Shown: positions 1-8,738 of the stretch, piece by piece
Layout of the letters: each line of letters starts with the position of its first letter
Numbering within the stretch: the first letter of the stretch is position 1
NCBI GenBank assembly: GCA_903854805.1
Contig: CAINXK010000116.1
Span: 1-16,393 of the forward strand
Origin: an uncultured Anaerolineae bacterium
Lineage (GTDB): Bacteria; Chloroflexota; Anaerolineae; Anaerolineales; Villigracilaceae
Direction of reading: 5' to 3'
DNA: 16,393 nt
Notes under the pieces: model-generated
What the model was told of the DNA's origin: nothing
The model's database searches: none
What the model saw: the letters and a program-made list of their open reading frames with translations, nothing else
Position numbers and translations under genes: made by a program

Positions 1-858
1 ATGGCCTTGGTCGGCGCAGGGGTTTTATTGGGCTTAATACTTTACGTCCTCGTTGGTGCCCTATTTTTTTCTGAAACCACCGCAAACCGGGGGGATTTAC
101 GCTCCACATTATTGGGCCCGTCCATTTCGCATCCATTTGGGACCGACCTCGCTGGTCGCGACATCCTCATCAGAACGATATTTGGCGGACAGATTTCCAT
201 CATCATCGGTATTCTGGCTGTGATTGTTTCAGTAACCGTGGGCGTCTTGATAGGGGCTTTGGCGGGTTATTTTGGTGGGACGATTGATAGCCTGCTAATG
301 CGCTTTACCGAAGCAATGTTCAACATTCCACAACTATTTCTTCTGATTGTGCTCGCTAAGTTTTTTGGTGCCAATACGCCGACGTTTACGTTTCTCGGGC
401 GAGAATTCAGCGGCAGTGTCGTTGTAATTGTTGGCGTGATCGGGCTCACATCCTGGATGTATCTTGCACGGATCGTTCGATCAAGCTTTCTTTCTCTAAA
501 AGAACAAGAGTTCGTTACTGCCGCGCACGCTACCGGCGCAACTGATTTGTCGATAATTTTTGAACATATTCTACCTTCTGCGATGGCTCCAATTATCGTC
601 TCAGCCACCCTGGAAGTGGCCAATGCCATTCTGGCGGAAGCATACATTAGTTTTCTAGGTATGGGCGTACAGCCCCCCACTGCTACCTGGGGAAACATGC
701 TCAATGAAGCATACAACCACCTTGATGGAGCCCCCTGGATGTGGTTTTTTCCGGGTACGCTGATACTACTAATCGTATTGGCCATTAATTTTGTCGGGGA
801 CGGATTGCGAGATGCTATCGACCCACGCTCTGTCCGACTTACCCGCTCAAAAGAGTAA
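1..858 (+). CDS. dppC: Peptide ABC transporter permease, DppC/OppC type (5' end probably cut by window)
   Basis: This is an inner-membrane permease of a dipeptide/oligopeptide/nickel ABC importer. It forms the translocation channel with a DppB-type partner that is not in the window. Visible features are the family block HPFGTDLAGRD (about residues 44-54), several hydrophobic membrane segments (about 3-22, 65-90, 140-158 and 247-266), and the cytoplasmic EAA-type loop that docks on the ATPases (TAA at 173-175, G179, ILP at 190-192). Family members usually have a cytoplasmic N-terminal stretch ending in an R-N-x-x-ALVG-like motif before the first membrane helix. Here the reading frame opens directly at MALVG, so the first Met is probably internal and the real start lies upstream of base 1. 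The stop is 3 bases before the next ATG. The peptide-importer family is clear; the exact substrate is not. Confidence 0.93.
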   Translation: MALVGAGVLLGLILYVLVGALFFSETTANRGDLRSTLLGPSISHPFGTDLAGRDILIRTIFGGQISIIIGILAVIVSVTVGVLIGALAGYFGGTIDSLLMRFTEAMFNIPQLFLLIVLAKFFGANTPTFTFLGREFSGSVVVIVGVIGLTSWMYLARIVRSSFLSLKEQEFVTAAHATGATDLSIIFEHILPSAMAPIIVSATLEVANAILAEAYISFLGMGVQPPTATWGNMLNEAYNHLDGAPWMWFFPGTLILLIVLAINFVGDGLRDAIDPRSVRLTRSKE

Positions 859-861
859 CTA

Positions 862-1851
862 ATGGCTGAAATACTTCTCGACGTTCAGGATTTGCAAGTT
901 CAGTTCCATAGTTTTGAAGGCGTCGTACATGCTGTTAATGGAGTATCCTTTCGCGTCCACACGGGAGAAACTTTGGGCATCGTTGGCGAAAGCGGTTGCG
1001 GTAAAAGCGTCACAATGCTTTCAGTAATGCGATTAATTCCCCAACCACCAGGAGAAATTGTCTCAGGCAAAGTGCTTTTTCAGGGAATCGACTTACTATC
1101 CACTGAAAAGAATATGATGCAAACTCTGCGTGGAAAAGAAATTGCCATGGTTTTTCAGGATCCGATGACCAGCCTGAACCCGGTACTGAGCATTGGGCAA
1201 CAGATCACCGAGACGATGATCGCCCACCTGGCAATGAATTCTGAACAGGCGCATAACCAGACAATTCAGCTACTGGAAATGGTTGGAATACCGAATGCAA
1301 TCAGTCGTTACGCTAATTATCCACATCAGTTTTCTGGTGGTATGCGCCAACGCGTAATGATTGCAATGGCACTTTCCTGTAATCCCAAATTACTCATTGC
1401 TGACGAACCCACCACCGCACTGGATGTAACTATTCAAGTTCAAATACTCGAACTCATCCGCAGTTTGCGTTCCCGGCTGGGAATGTCGGTAATTTGGATT
1501 AGCCATGATCTATCAGTCATCGCAGAATTAGCAGATAGAGTCATCGTAATGTATGGTGGCTATATCATTGAAGAAACTGATGTATTCAAGCTATATGGCC
1601 AACCTCAACACCCATACACAATTGCACTCCTAAAATCGATCCCCCGTCTGGATGAAGAAGAGAACGAGAAACTGGCAGTCATACCAGGTTCTCCACCAGA
1701 CTCTATTGGTAAACTTTCCGGCTGTCCATTCGCAGCGCGTTGTACACACCTTCAAAGAATTTGTTCGGAAAAGAATCCTCCACTTGAGTCCATTAGCATT
1801 GACCACAAGATTGCCTGCTGGGTAGACATCAACACAGGGAGATTAAGATGA
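862..1851 (+). CDS. dppD: Peptide ABC transporter ATPase, DppD type
   Basis: This is one of two cytoplasmic ATPases powering the importer. Walker A is GESGCGKS at residues 42-49, the ABC signature FSGGMRQR at 157-164, and Walker B ends in D181-E182. A switch histidine lies in SHDLS. The C-terminal oligopeptide/dipeptide extension is present, with an HPYT motif followed by four cysteines at 288, 294, 301 and 319 (C-X5-C-X6-C-X17-C), a pattern linked to a [4Fe-4S] cluster in some DppD proteins. Length (329 residues) is normal. The gene starts 3 bases after the permease stop and its TGA overlaps the next ATG in an ATGA, so translational coupling with the partner ATPase is likely. DppD versus OppD naming is by similarity only. 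Confidence 0.95.
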   Translation: MAEILLDVQDLQVQFHSFEGVVHAVNGVSFRVHTGETLGIVGESGCGKSVTMLSVMRLIPQPPGEIVSGKVLFQGIDLLSTEKNMMQTLRGKEIAMVFQDPMTSLNPVLSIGQQITETMIAHLAMNSEQAHNQTIQLLEMVGIPNAISRYANYPHQFSGGMRQRVMIAMALSCNPKLLIADEPTTALDVTIQVQILELIRSLRSRLGMSVIWISHDLSVIAELADRVIVMYGGYIIEETDVFKLYGQPQHPYTIALLKSIPRLDEEENEKLAVIPGSPPDSIGKLSGCPFAARCTHLQRICSEKNPPLESISIDHKIACWVDINTGRLR

Positions 1852-2852
1852 GCAATGAACAGCAAATCTTAGTCAGAGTACAAGGTTTAAAAAAGCATTT
1901 TCCTGTTTACCAGGGTGTGCTTTTTCAACATCAAACAGCGACAGTTAAAGCGGTCGATGATCTGACTTTCAATATTTATACCGGCGAAACCCTTGGTCTG
2001 GTTGGAGAATCCGGATGTGGAAAAACAACCGCGGGTAGAACACTGCTACAGTTATACAGACCAACTGCCGGAAAAGTTTTCTTCAAAGAGCATGACCTGA
2101 CCACAATAAAAGGCAAATCGCTGCGCCAATTAAGACAACAAATGCAAATGATCTTCCAGGATCCATTTGCTTCCCTCAATCCACGTTGGACTATTTCCCG
2201 GATAATCGGAGAACCACTAAGAGTCCACTCGTTGTTACCAGCAAGCGAACAAGGCAAACGCATTAGAGAATTGCTAGACCTGGTACATCTCGACCATAAT
2301 TTCAGTAATCGTTACCCGCATGAACTTTCCGGTGGGCAAAGACAGCGCATTGGGATAGCCCGTGCCCTGGCATCGAACCCGGATTTCATCGTTTGTGATG
2401 AACCGATCTCTGCTCTGGATGTTTCGATTCAAGCCCAAGTGGTCAATCTACTCGAAGAACTCCAATCAAGCCTGAAATTAACCTACTTGTTTATCGCGCA
2501 CGACCTTAGCATGGTGAGGCATTTATGCGACCGGGTAGCAGTCATGTACCTGGGAGCCTTGGTAGAGATGGCAAACCGGTCTGAGCTTTACAACCAGCCA
2601 CTTCACCCTTACACCAACGCTCTGCTCTCCGCAGTTTCCATTCCAGACCCGGTCAAAACCCGTCTGCGCCGCCGCATCATGTTAAGCGGTGAGCCACCCA
2701 ATCCGCTCAACCCACCTGCAGGCTGCCGTTTCCATCCACGCTGTCCGATCGCAAAGCAAGACTGCAAGGTCTCAGCACCGAGTTGGAGAGAAATCCAACC
2801 CGAACATTGGGTTGCCTGCCACTTCCCCCAAAACATTGCAAGCGCAAAATAA
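1848..2852 (+). CDS. dppF: Peptide ABC transporter ATPase, DppF type
   Basis: This is the second cytoplasmic ATPase, expected to pair with the DppD-type subunit as a heterodimer under the permeases. Walker A is GESGCGKTT at residues 53-61, the signature LSGGQRQR at 160-167, and Walker B ends in D184-E185, followed by the family motif SALDVSIQAQVVNLL. The switch histidine is in AHDLS. The C-terminal extension has HPYTNALLSAVSIPDP and cysteines at 293, 299, 306 and 324, with exactly the spacing seen in the preceding ATPase. The start codon is embedded in the ATGA overlap at 1848-1851. At 334 residues the length is typical. The serine protease gene begins 12 bases downstream, so the hydrolase is probably co-transcribed with the transporter. 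Confidence 0.95.
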   Translation: MSNEQQILVRVQGLKKHFPVYQGVLFQHQTATVKAVDDLTFNIYTGETLGLVGESGCGKTTAGRTLLQLYRPTAGKVFFKEHDLTTIKGKSLRQLRQQMQMIFQDPFASLNPRWTISRIIGEPLRVHSLLPASEQGKRIRELLDLVHLDHNFSNRYPHELSGGQRQRIGIARALASNPDFIVCDEPISALDVSIQAQVVNLLEELQSSLKLTYLFIAHDLSMVRHLCDRVAVMYLGALVEMANRSELYNQPLHPYTNALLSAVSIPDPVKTRLRRRIMLSGEPPNPLNPPAGCRFHPRCPIAKQDCKVSAPSWREIQPEHWVACHFPQNIASAK

Positions 2853-2864
2853 AATGGAGCGGCA

Positions 2865-4667
2865 ATGATCAGCCTCGAACATCTTCTAGTAATACCGTGC
2901 GTGGATCAAAACAACCCATTTGACATTTCACCGGATGGCACAACCATTGCCTACTCTTCAAACATAAGTGGCAAATGGGAGCTATATTTGTTACCCATCG
3001 ACCGATCCGACCAACCGCAGCTGGTCCAGCCTGGACCAGGAAACCGCTTTACACCCAAGTTTTCACCGGTTACTCCAGAACTGCTCATGTGCGTTGTCGA
3101 TTACGATGGCAGCGAAAGCTATCATCTACTGCTTTGTGATCTTGCCATCGGTGAAAGTATAGATCTCACACCCGGCGAGACTCTGCAACCAAACTTCAGT
3201 TGGTCACCGGATGGGAGACAGGTAGCTTTCATTTCCAATCGTACGGGTATTTTCGATGTTTACTTGCTCGATCTTCCTTCTTCAACGACTCCAAAAAGAA
3301 CAGAGACCGCCAGGCATGCAGGGTCAACGGGCCACCCCATTTGGGATGTCTGCTGGTCACCAGATGGAAACTGGCTGGCCTGCTCAGTTGAAACTGAAGG
3401 TTCAGACTATGGCATTTACCTGATTTCAACACAAAACGAAGACGTCATATTATTAGGCGAAAGCGGGATCCCCATCAACGCAAGTGAGCCAGATTGGTCC
3501 CCAGATGGAAGTCAACTGATCTTCCGATCTACGCGGCACGAATATTACGATATTGGTGCATATAACATCGAGACGGGGCGAATTACATGGATCACAGACC
3601 TGGATGGTGACGATGACATGCCGGTTTGGGATACTACTGGTACAAAGATCGCCCACATCCATAATGATAAATCTTTAAACTGGTTGGTCGTTCAAGAATT
3701 GAATGGTTCCTGTGATAGTTACAAAGTTGCAGCAGGCATGCATTCTCATCCGCGCTTTACCCACGATTCGAAAAATGTCATCGTCCTTTTTGAAAATCCA
3801 CACCAGCCTCCTAATTTATGGCGCATATCGCTGGAAAGTGATCCGATTCATAAACTAACAAATTCTGCTTCTGCGCTTTTTGACGATATCAAATTGATCA
3901 AAGCAGATGAAATTCAATACCCCGGGCTTGATGATGCTCAAGTCCCTGCGCTTTTGTTCCGTTCCGCCAGTACGGACCTGAATATTTTACCCGCAGCGGT
4001 GGTCATCGCGCACGGTGGCCCAAACTGGCATATTTCCCAAGGCTGGGATCCCTTTATAGTGCACCTGGTCAGCCGAGGCTGGATCGTTCTCGCCCCCAAC
4101 TATCGCGGGTCTACTGGCTATGGACGGACATGGCAGAATGCCAGTTACCATGACATGGGTGGAATCGATACAAATGATGTAGCAGCCGGGACCCAATACC
4201 TCGTCCGCGCTGGGCTGGCAAACCCCCTGAAGATTGCCATCACTGGTCGTAGTCATGGTGGCTTCCTGACTATGTCGTGTCTGACGCGGTTTCCAAACCT
4301 TTGGGCTGCTGGCTCAGGCGTCGTGCCATTTTTCGACTGGGTTGCTTCCCACTATGCAGCGCGCGAAGATCTACAACACTGGAATATCCATAACATGGGC
4401 GATCCGATTGAAAATAAACAGCTATGGTATGAACGGTCGCCATTAAACTACCTCGAACAAGTTTGCGCGCCTGTGCAAATCATTTGTGGCGGAATAGATC
4501 CTCGCTGCCCTGCGCAGGATTCAATCAGTGCACGCGATCGATTGCAAACTTTAGGGAAACAAGTCGATTTTTTACTTTATCCCGACGAAGGACACACCTT
4601 TTTAAAAAAGGAAAACATCCTGGATGCAGAAACTAGCTGCGTCAACTTCCTGGCTCGTTATTTGTAA
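2865..4667 (+). CDS. S9 family serine peptidase (prolyl oligopeptidase / acylaminoacyl-peptidase type)
   Basis: The N-terminal half is a TolB/WD40-like beta-propeller with repeated (W)SPDG motifs. The C-terminal half is an alpha/beta hydrolase. The nucleophile elbow is GRSHGG with Ser463. The probable acid is Asp545 in GGIDPRCP and the catalytic histidine His577 in DEGH. The oxyanion-side segments HGGPNW and APNYRGSTGYG, typical of S9 enzymes, are also present. There is no signal peptide, so the enzyme is predicted cytoplasmic, acting on short peptides that pass the propeller gate. A GGAG ribosome site at 2856-2859 precedes the ATG by 5 bases. Position directly behind a peptide importer suggests it cleaves the imported substrate. 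Endo-, acylaminoacyl- or dipeptidyl-type specificity cannot be told from sequence. Confidence 0.93.
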   Translation: MISLEHLLVIPCVDQNNPFDISPDGTTIAYSSNISGKWELYLLPIDRSDQPQLVQPGPGNRFTPKFSPVTPELLMCVVDYDGSESYHLLLCDLAIGESIDLTPGETLQPNFSWSPDGRQVAFISNRTGIFDVYLLDLPSSTTPKRTETARHAGSTGHPIWDVCWSPDGNWLACSVETEGSDYGIYLISTQNEDVILLGESGIPINASEPDWSPDGSQLIFRSTRHEYYDIGAYNIETGRITWITDLDGDDDMPVWDTTGTKIAHIHNDKSLNWLVVQELNGSCDSYKVAAGMHSHPRFTHDSKNVIVLFENPHQPPNLWRISLESDPIHKLTNSASALFDDIKLIKADEIQYPGLDDAQVPALLFRSASTDLNILPAAVVIAHGGPNWHISQGWDPFIVHLVSRGWIVLAPNYRGSTGYGRTWQNASYHDMGGIDTNDVAAGTQYLVRAGLANPLKIAITGRSHGGFLTMSCLTRFPNLWAAGSGVVPFFDWVASHYAAREDLQHWNIHNMGDPIENKQLWYERSPLNYLEQVCAPVQIICGGIDPRCPAQDSISARDRLQTLGKQVDFLLYPDEGHTFLKKENILDAETSCVNFLARYL

Positions 4668-4682
4668 ATAAAAGGAAACAAA

Positions 4683-6098
4683 ATGCCATCTCTTTCATGC
4701 CTAACTCCCCAGGAAGTGAATTCCATCCATCAAGCCACTTTGCGAATTTTGGGCGAAATTGGTGTTGCCATCAATGAACCGGTTGGACGCAAAATCTTGC
4801 TTGATGCCGGGGCCCAAATTGGAAATGGTCGCATCCTGTTTCCACCAGAACTGGTGGAAAAATGCATCGCCCAGTGCCCACCCACAGTCGTTGTAAATGG
4901 CCGCGGTGGAACGAAAAAAACCTTGGGTGATGGCCAATTATATTTTCACAATTTGGGCGGAGCACGCGATATTATTGACCACGTCAGCGCGAAAAAGAGG
5001 TACGCCAACTTACAGGATGTGCGCGATGCCACTCGACTACTGGATGCCCTCGATAATTGTCACACCATTACGCCATTTTTTACGCCACAGGATATCCCAG
5101 GCGAATTGATGTCTCTGGCGATGTACCGTCACACACTCCCACATACCACCAAACCCGTTCATGGACCAGGAGTCCAATATCCCGGGGAAGTAAAATTCGC
5201 AATTGAACTGGCATCTGTACTTGGTAATCCAAAAGAGATGCTTACCCTGGCTGTATCCCCTGTCAGCCCGCTGGCAATTCCTGATCACGAAGTTCTGTCG
5301 ATCATTGAGATTGCACGCGCCGGAATCGCCTTTGGCCCCCTACCCTGCCCAACCGCAGGAACAACCGCACCTCTTTCGATTGCCGGCGCGATTGCCCAGC
5401 AAAACGCAGAGATATTGGCACCGCTTGTACTGGCCCAAATAGTCAACCCCGGACTACCCATCTTTTATTGCGGTCGCTTGGCGATGATGGAACCACGGAC
5501 AGGTATTTCGGTTTGGGGCGGAGTGGAGCTTGGATTGGCATCTGCCGGTACGGTCCAGATGGGCAAGTATTATCGACTTCCTGTCAATGTTTACGGATTT
5601 TCAACAAACGCTCATACGCTGGACATCCAAAGCGGCTTCGAACGTGGCCTCAACGCTGCAATTCCAGCATTGATGGGAGCTGACGAACTCTCAGGGATTG
5701 GAGAGATGGAGGCAGGCGTTTCAGGCTCATTTGCACAAATGGTAGTCGATAATGAATTCGCATCCAGCATTCTTCGCCTACGGCGCGGCTTTGCAGTCGA
5801 TGAGGAGGCTCTGGCAGTGGAAGTCATCTCAGCGGTCATGAATGGCACCCGGAATTTCCTCGGCCAAAAACATACTATGAAGTACCTTAAAGCCGGCGAA
5901 GTCTTATTAACCAGACTTGCCGAACGCAGTACATGGGAGAGTTGGGAATTAAACGGTAAGAATAACATGGCAGAACATGCCCAGGCTAGCGCTGAAAAAA
6001 TCTTACACGAACATCAGGTGGAACCATTGAGCGTAGCCCAGGAACAAGAATTGGACTTGATTATGAATGCTGCAGAAAAACAATTGGTAGCCCATTGA
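4683..6098 (+). CDS. MttB-superfamily (COG5598-type) methyltransferase without pyrrolysine
   Basis: It resembles trimethylamine methyltransferase MttB and its non-pyrrolysine relatives (MtgB, MtpB, MtcB types), which pass a methyl group from a quaternary amine to a corrinoid protein. Visible family features are an N-terminal IHxxTLxILxxIG helix (about residues 15-27), an AGTT at 225-228 followed by SIAGAIAQQNAEILAPLVLAQ, and the segment G305-E320 containing STNAH and D314-x-Q316-x-G318-x-E320, near where pyrrolysine sits in true MttB. No in-frame amber codon occurs, so trimethylamine itself is an unlikely substrate. Length (471 residues) is normal. AAAGGA at 4671-4676 gives a good ribosome site. 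No cognate corrinoid protein gene is in the window. The superfamily is firm; the substrate is unknown. Confidence 0.88.
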   Translation: MPSLSCLTPQEVNSIHQATLRILGEIGVAINEPVGRKILLDAGAQIGNGRILFPPELVEKCIAQCPPTVVVNGRGGTKKTLGDGQLYFHNLGGARDIIDHVSAKKRYANLQDVRDATRLLDALDNCHTITPFFTPQDIPGELMSLAMYRHTLPHTTKPVHGPGVQYPGEVKFAIELASVLGNPKEMLTLAVSPVSPLAIPDHEVLSIIEIARAGIAFGPLPCPTAGTTAPLSIAGAIAQQNAEILAPLVLAQIVNPGLPIFYCGRLAMMEPRTGISVWGGVELGLASAGTVQMGKYYRLPVNVYGFSTNAHTLDIQSGFERGLNAAIPALMGADELSGIGEMEAGVSGSFAQMVVDNEFASSILRLRRGFAVDEEALAVEVISAVMNGTRNFLGQKHTMKYLKAGEVLLTRLAERSTWESWELNGKNNMAEHAQASAEKILHEHQVEPLSVAQEQELDLIMNAAEKQLVAH

Positions 6099-6147
6099 GC
6101 AACACTAAAAAACCAGCCAAACAACGTCTACCAATACAGGAGTTTCG

Positions 6148-7323
6148 ATGTTAAAAAAAGCTTATTCAATGTTCGAAGAACTTATTCACTGGAGACGAGA
6201 TTTCCATTCCCACCCCGAACTCGGATTTTCTGAAAATCGAACAGCTGAAATCGTAGCCCGCGAATTGGAAGCACTGGGTTACAAGGTACGTCGTGGTGTC
6301 GGTCGCACAGGTGTTGTTGCTGACCTTGGTTCGGAAAACGGACCTACTATTGCCATTCGGGCGGATATGGATGCACTACCACTTTTCGAATCGAATGACC
6401 GGGACTACGCATCTCTTCAATCTGGAATTATGCATGCTTGCGGTCACGACAGCCACATAGCTATGGCGCTTGGTGCCGCAGCAATCCTATCGAAGGAAAG
6501 CTTTCCCGGGCGTGTACGATTCCTGTTTCAGCCTTCCGAAGAGATGGGAGATGAAGAAGGCATCAGCGGGGCGCCTCGCATGATTGAGGCAGGAGCATTG
6601 GAAAATGTCGACATTGTCATCGCTCAGCACGTTGATCCCCATTTACCCGTTGGAACTATCGGGATCTCCGCCGGCCCAGCCTCTGGGGGCGTAGACAATT
6701 GGTATGCAAAAATTATCGGCATCGGTGGGCATGGCGCCCACCCTGACCAGACTGTCGATCCTTTTGTCATTTTGGGACACGTCATTATTGCCTTAAACAG
6801 TATCGTATCTCGCAGAATGAATCCCTTCCAGCCAATCGTTGTCAGTATTGGCATGATCAATGGTGGTAACGCTCAAAATGTCATCCCCGAAAAAATAGAA
6901 ATCAGCGGTACTTTGCGATACACCGACCCTGCCATTCTGGAAAAAATCCACACTGAAATCCGACGCGCTTTTGAAATATCTCGTAACCTTGGTGGGGATT
7001 TCGAGCTCAGTTTTGAATACGGTGGTGGGCCGAATATCAATCATGAAATCGCAACACATCTGCTGAAAACTGCCGGAGCCTCCATATTAGGAGAAATAAA
7101 TATCCATCCGGGCACGCCCACCCTCGGCGCAGAAGACTTCGGCGCATTTACAGAAAAAGTACCTGGCGCTATGTTTACTCTCGGAACCCTTATTACCGGA
7201 GATGAGAGATATCTTCACCACCCGCGTTTCGATATTGACGAACGTGCATTGCCCATTGGGACAGCCATGCTGGTCGAGGCAACTTTGCAATTTTTAAAAA
7301 ACCACCCTGGGAATATTTTATGA
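6148..7323 (+). CDS. M20D family amidohydrolase (HipO / IAA-amino acid hydrolase-like)
   Basis: This is a predicted cytoplasmic di-metal amidohydrolase that cleaves N-acyl amino acids or related amides to acid plus amine. Metal-site and catalytic residues in family order are H96-A-C98-G-H100-D101, E131-E132 in PSEE, H161 in AQHVDP, and the late HH pair at 357-358 in LHHPRFD. The bacterial dimerisation/lid domain is inserted in the middle, with its conserved GGHGAHP. At 391 residues the length is standard. An AGGAG site at 6138-6142 lies 5 bases before the ATG. The gene is sandwiched between the two MttB-type genes and overlaps the second by ATGA, so it probably acts in the same pathway, for example by freeing a methylated amine or amino acid from a conjugate. 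Specificity is not predictable. Confidence 0.92.
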   Translation: MLKKAYSMFEELIHWRRDFHSHPELGFSENRTAEIVARELEALGYKVRRGVGRTGVVADLGSENGPTIAIRADMDALPLFESNDRDYASLQSGIMHACGHDSHIAMALGAAAILSKESFPGRVRFLFQPSEEMGDEEGISGAPRMIEAGALENVDIVIAQHVDPHLPVGTIGISAGPASGGVDNWYAKIIGIGGHGAHPDQTVDPFVILGHVIIALNSIVSRRMNPFQPIVVSIGMINGGNAQNVIPEKIEISGTLRYTDPAILEKIHTEIRRAFEISRNLGGDFELSFEYGGGPNINHEIATHLLKTAGASILGEINIHPGTPTLGAEDFGAFTEKVPGAMFTLGTLITGDERYLHHPRFDIDERALPIGTAMLVEATLQFLKNHPGNIL

Positions 7324-8738
7324 CCACTCCACAAACCGTTCAACCCCATATGACAGTGTTAACAGCCCGGCAGCTAGGGGATGTCCATTCATATTCACTC
7401 GAAATACTTTCCCGCATCGGTATCAGGGTAGATTCAGCCCGTGCCCTTGAATACTTCTCACACGCCAATGGAGTGCAAATCAGCAACGATCGGGTGAAAA
7501 TCTCACCAGACTTGGTTGGTTGGGCACTCAAGGCGGCCCCGTCCATCATTGATATTTTTGACAGTACTGGCAACCTGGCATTTCGGGCCGGGGACGGAAT
7601 AGTGCGTTTTGGCGTCGGCGTAACAAATCTATACTATCAAGATCCGTTAACAGATAAATTATCGAGCTTCACCCGTGAACATATGGCAATTGGCACAAGG
7701 CTGGCCCATACGCTACCCGCTTATGATCTTGTTTCCACCATCGGGATCATCAGTAACGTAGGGCATGGGCTGGATGACCTTTACGCAGTTCTGGAAATGA
7801 CAGCCAATACCACAAAACCGCTAATAATCTTAAATTCTGACCCAAAACAGTTTACTGCTTCCCTGGATTTACTGGCCCACCTGCGAGGAAATCTATCTGA
7901 AAAACCTTATGTGATTCCTTATTTCAACCCGGTTACCCCGCTGATCATTAATCGCGAAACTGGCGACAAAATGATTACCGCAATCGAACGCGGCCTACCT
8001 GTCATCTATTCCAATTACAGTATGGCAGGCACAACCACACCCATTTCTGCTGCCGGTACACTGGCTTTATTAAACGCCGAACTTTTAGCCGGCCTGGTAC
8101 TTTGTCAGCTGGTTAAAGAAAATACACCCATCATCCTGGGAAGTCTGCCCGCGTTTTTCGATATGAAATCAATGACAGATTTTTATGACCCACAAACCAT
8201 CCTGCTCAATGCAGCATGTGCAGAAATGATGGCCTATTACCATATTCCACACGCTGGAACATCTGGCTCAGGTCTCGGCTGGGGAGCAGATTTACCATCC
8301 GCAGGCTTGCACTGGCTTAACCATTTAACCACCAGCCTTGGGAAAACCGGTTTGGTTCCATTTGTGGGCGGAAGTCTCGGGTCAAAAGCATTTTCCCCAA
8401 CCAGCGTCGTCTACGCAAATGACATTATTCAACAAGCCCGGCATTTCAAAGCTGGTTTTACATTAAACGAAGAAACCGTTGGCCTGGATGAAATTGAAGC
8501 AGTCGGACCTGGGGGTAATTTTCTCATGGCCAAATCCACTCGTCAAAACTATCGTAATGCATATTACACCAGTGGCTTATTTCCCCGTCTTAGCCTCGAA
8601 AAATGGGAACAGAAAGGACATCCTCAAGCGATCAATTTATTAAAACAAGAAACCATTCGCCTGATCGACGAAGTCAAGCCACTCCCAGACCACGATAAGA
8701 TTCTCGCGGCCGGCGAAAATTTTATAAAGAATATGTAG
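7320..8738 (+). CDS. Divergent MttB-superfamily protein (second paralogue)
   Basis: A 472-residue protein, homologous to the gene at 4683-6098 but well diverged. The shared landmark is AGTT at 236-239, followed by PISAAGTLALLNAELLAGLVLCQLV. In the later barrel segment where the first paralogue has D-x-Q-x-G-x-E, this one reads GSGLGWGAD and PSAGLHW (about 316-332), so that motif is missing. It contains no in-frame amber codon; its stop happens to be TAG (8736-8738). The start ATG overlaps the M20 stop as ATGA, indicating coupled translation; Met11 (7350) is a possible alternative start. Its last 17 bases overlap the 3' end of mfd on the other strand. It may be a methyltransferase for a different amine, or a member with changed chemistry. 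Confidence 0.85.
   Translation: MTTPQTVQPHMTVLTARQLGDVHSYSLEILSRIGIRVDSARALEYFSHANGVQISNDRVKISPDLVGWALKAAPSIIDIFDSTGNLAFRAGDGIVRFGVGVTNLYYQDPLTDKLSSFTREHMAIGTRLAHTLPAYDLVSTIGIISNVGHGLDDLYAVLEMTANTTKPLIILNSDPKQFTASLDLLAHLRGNLSEKPYVIPYFNPVTPLIINRETGDKMITAIERGLPVIYSNYSMAGTTTPISAAGTLALLNAELLAGLVLCQLVKENTPIILGSLPAFFDMKSMTDFYDPQTILLNAACAEMMAYYHIPHAGTSGSGLGWGADLPSAGLHWLNHLTTSLGKTGLVPFVGGSLGSKAFSPTSVVYANDIIQQARHFKAGFTLNEETVGLDEIEAVGPGGNFLMAKSTRQNYRNAYYTSGLFPRLSLEKWEQKGHPQAINLLKQETIRLIDEVKPLPDHDKILAAGENFIKNM

Noticed and set aside
8736..8738. TAG stop of an MttB-family gene as a possible pyrrolysine codon
   Set aside because: It lies at the extreme C-terminus, far from the pyrrolysine position of MttB, and read-through would add only eight codons before TAA at 8763-8765.
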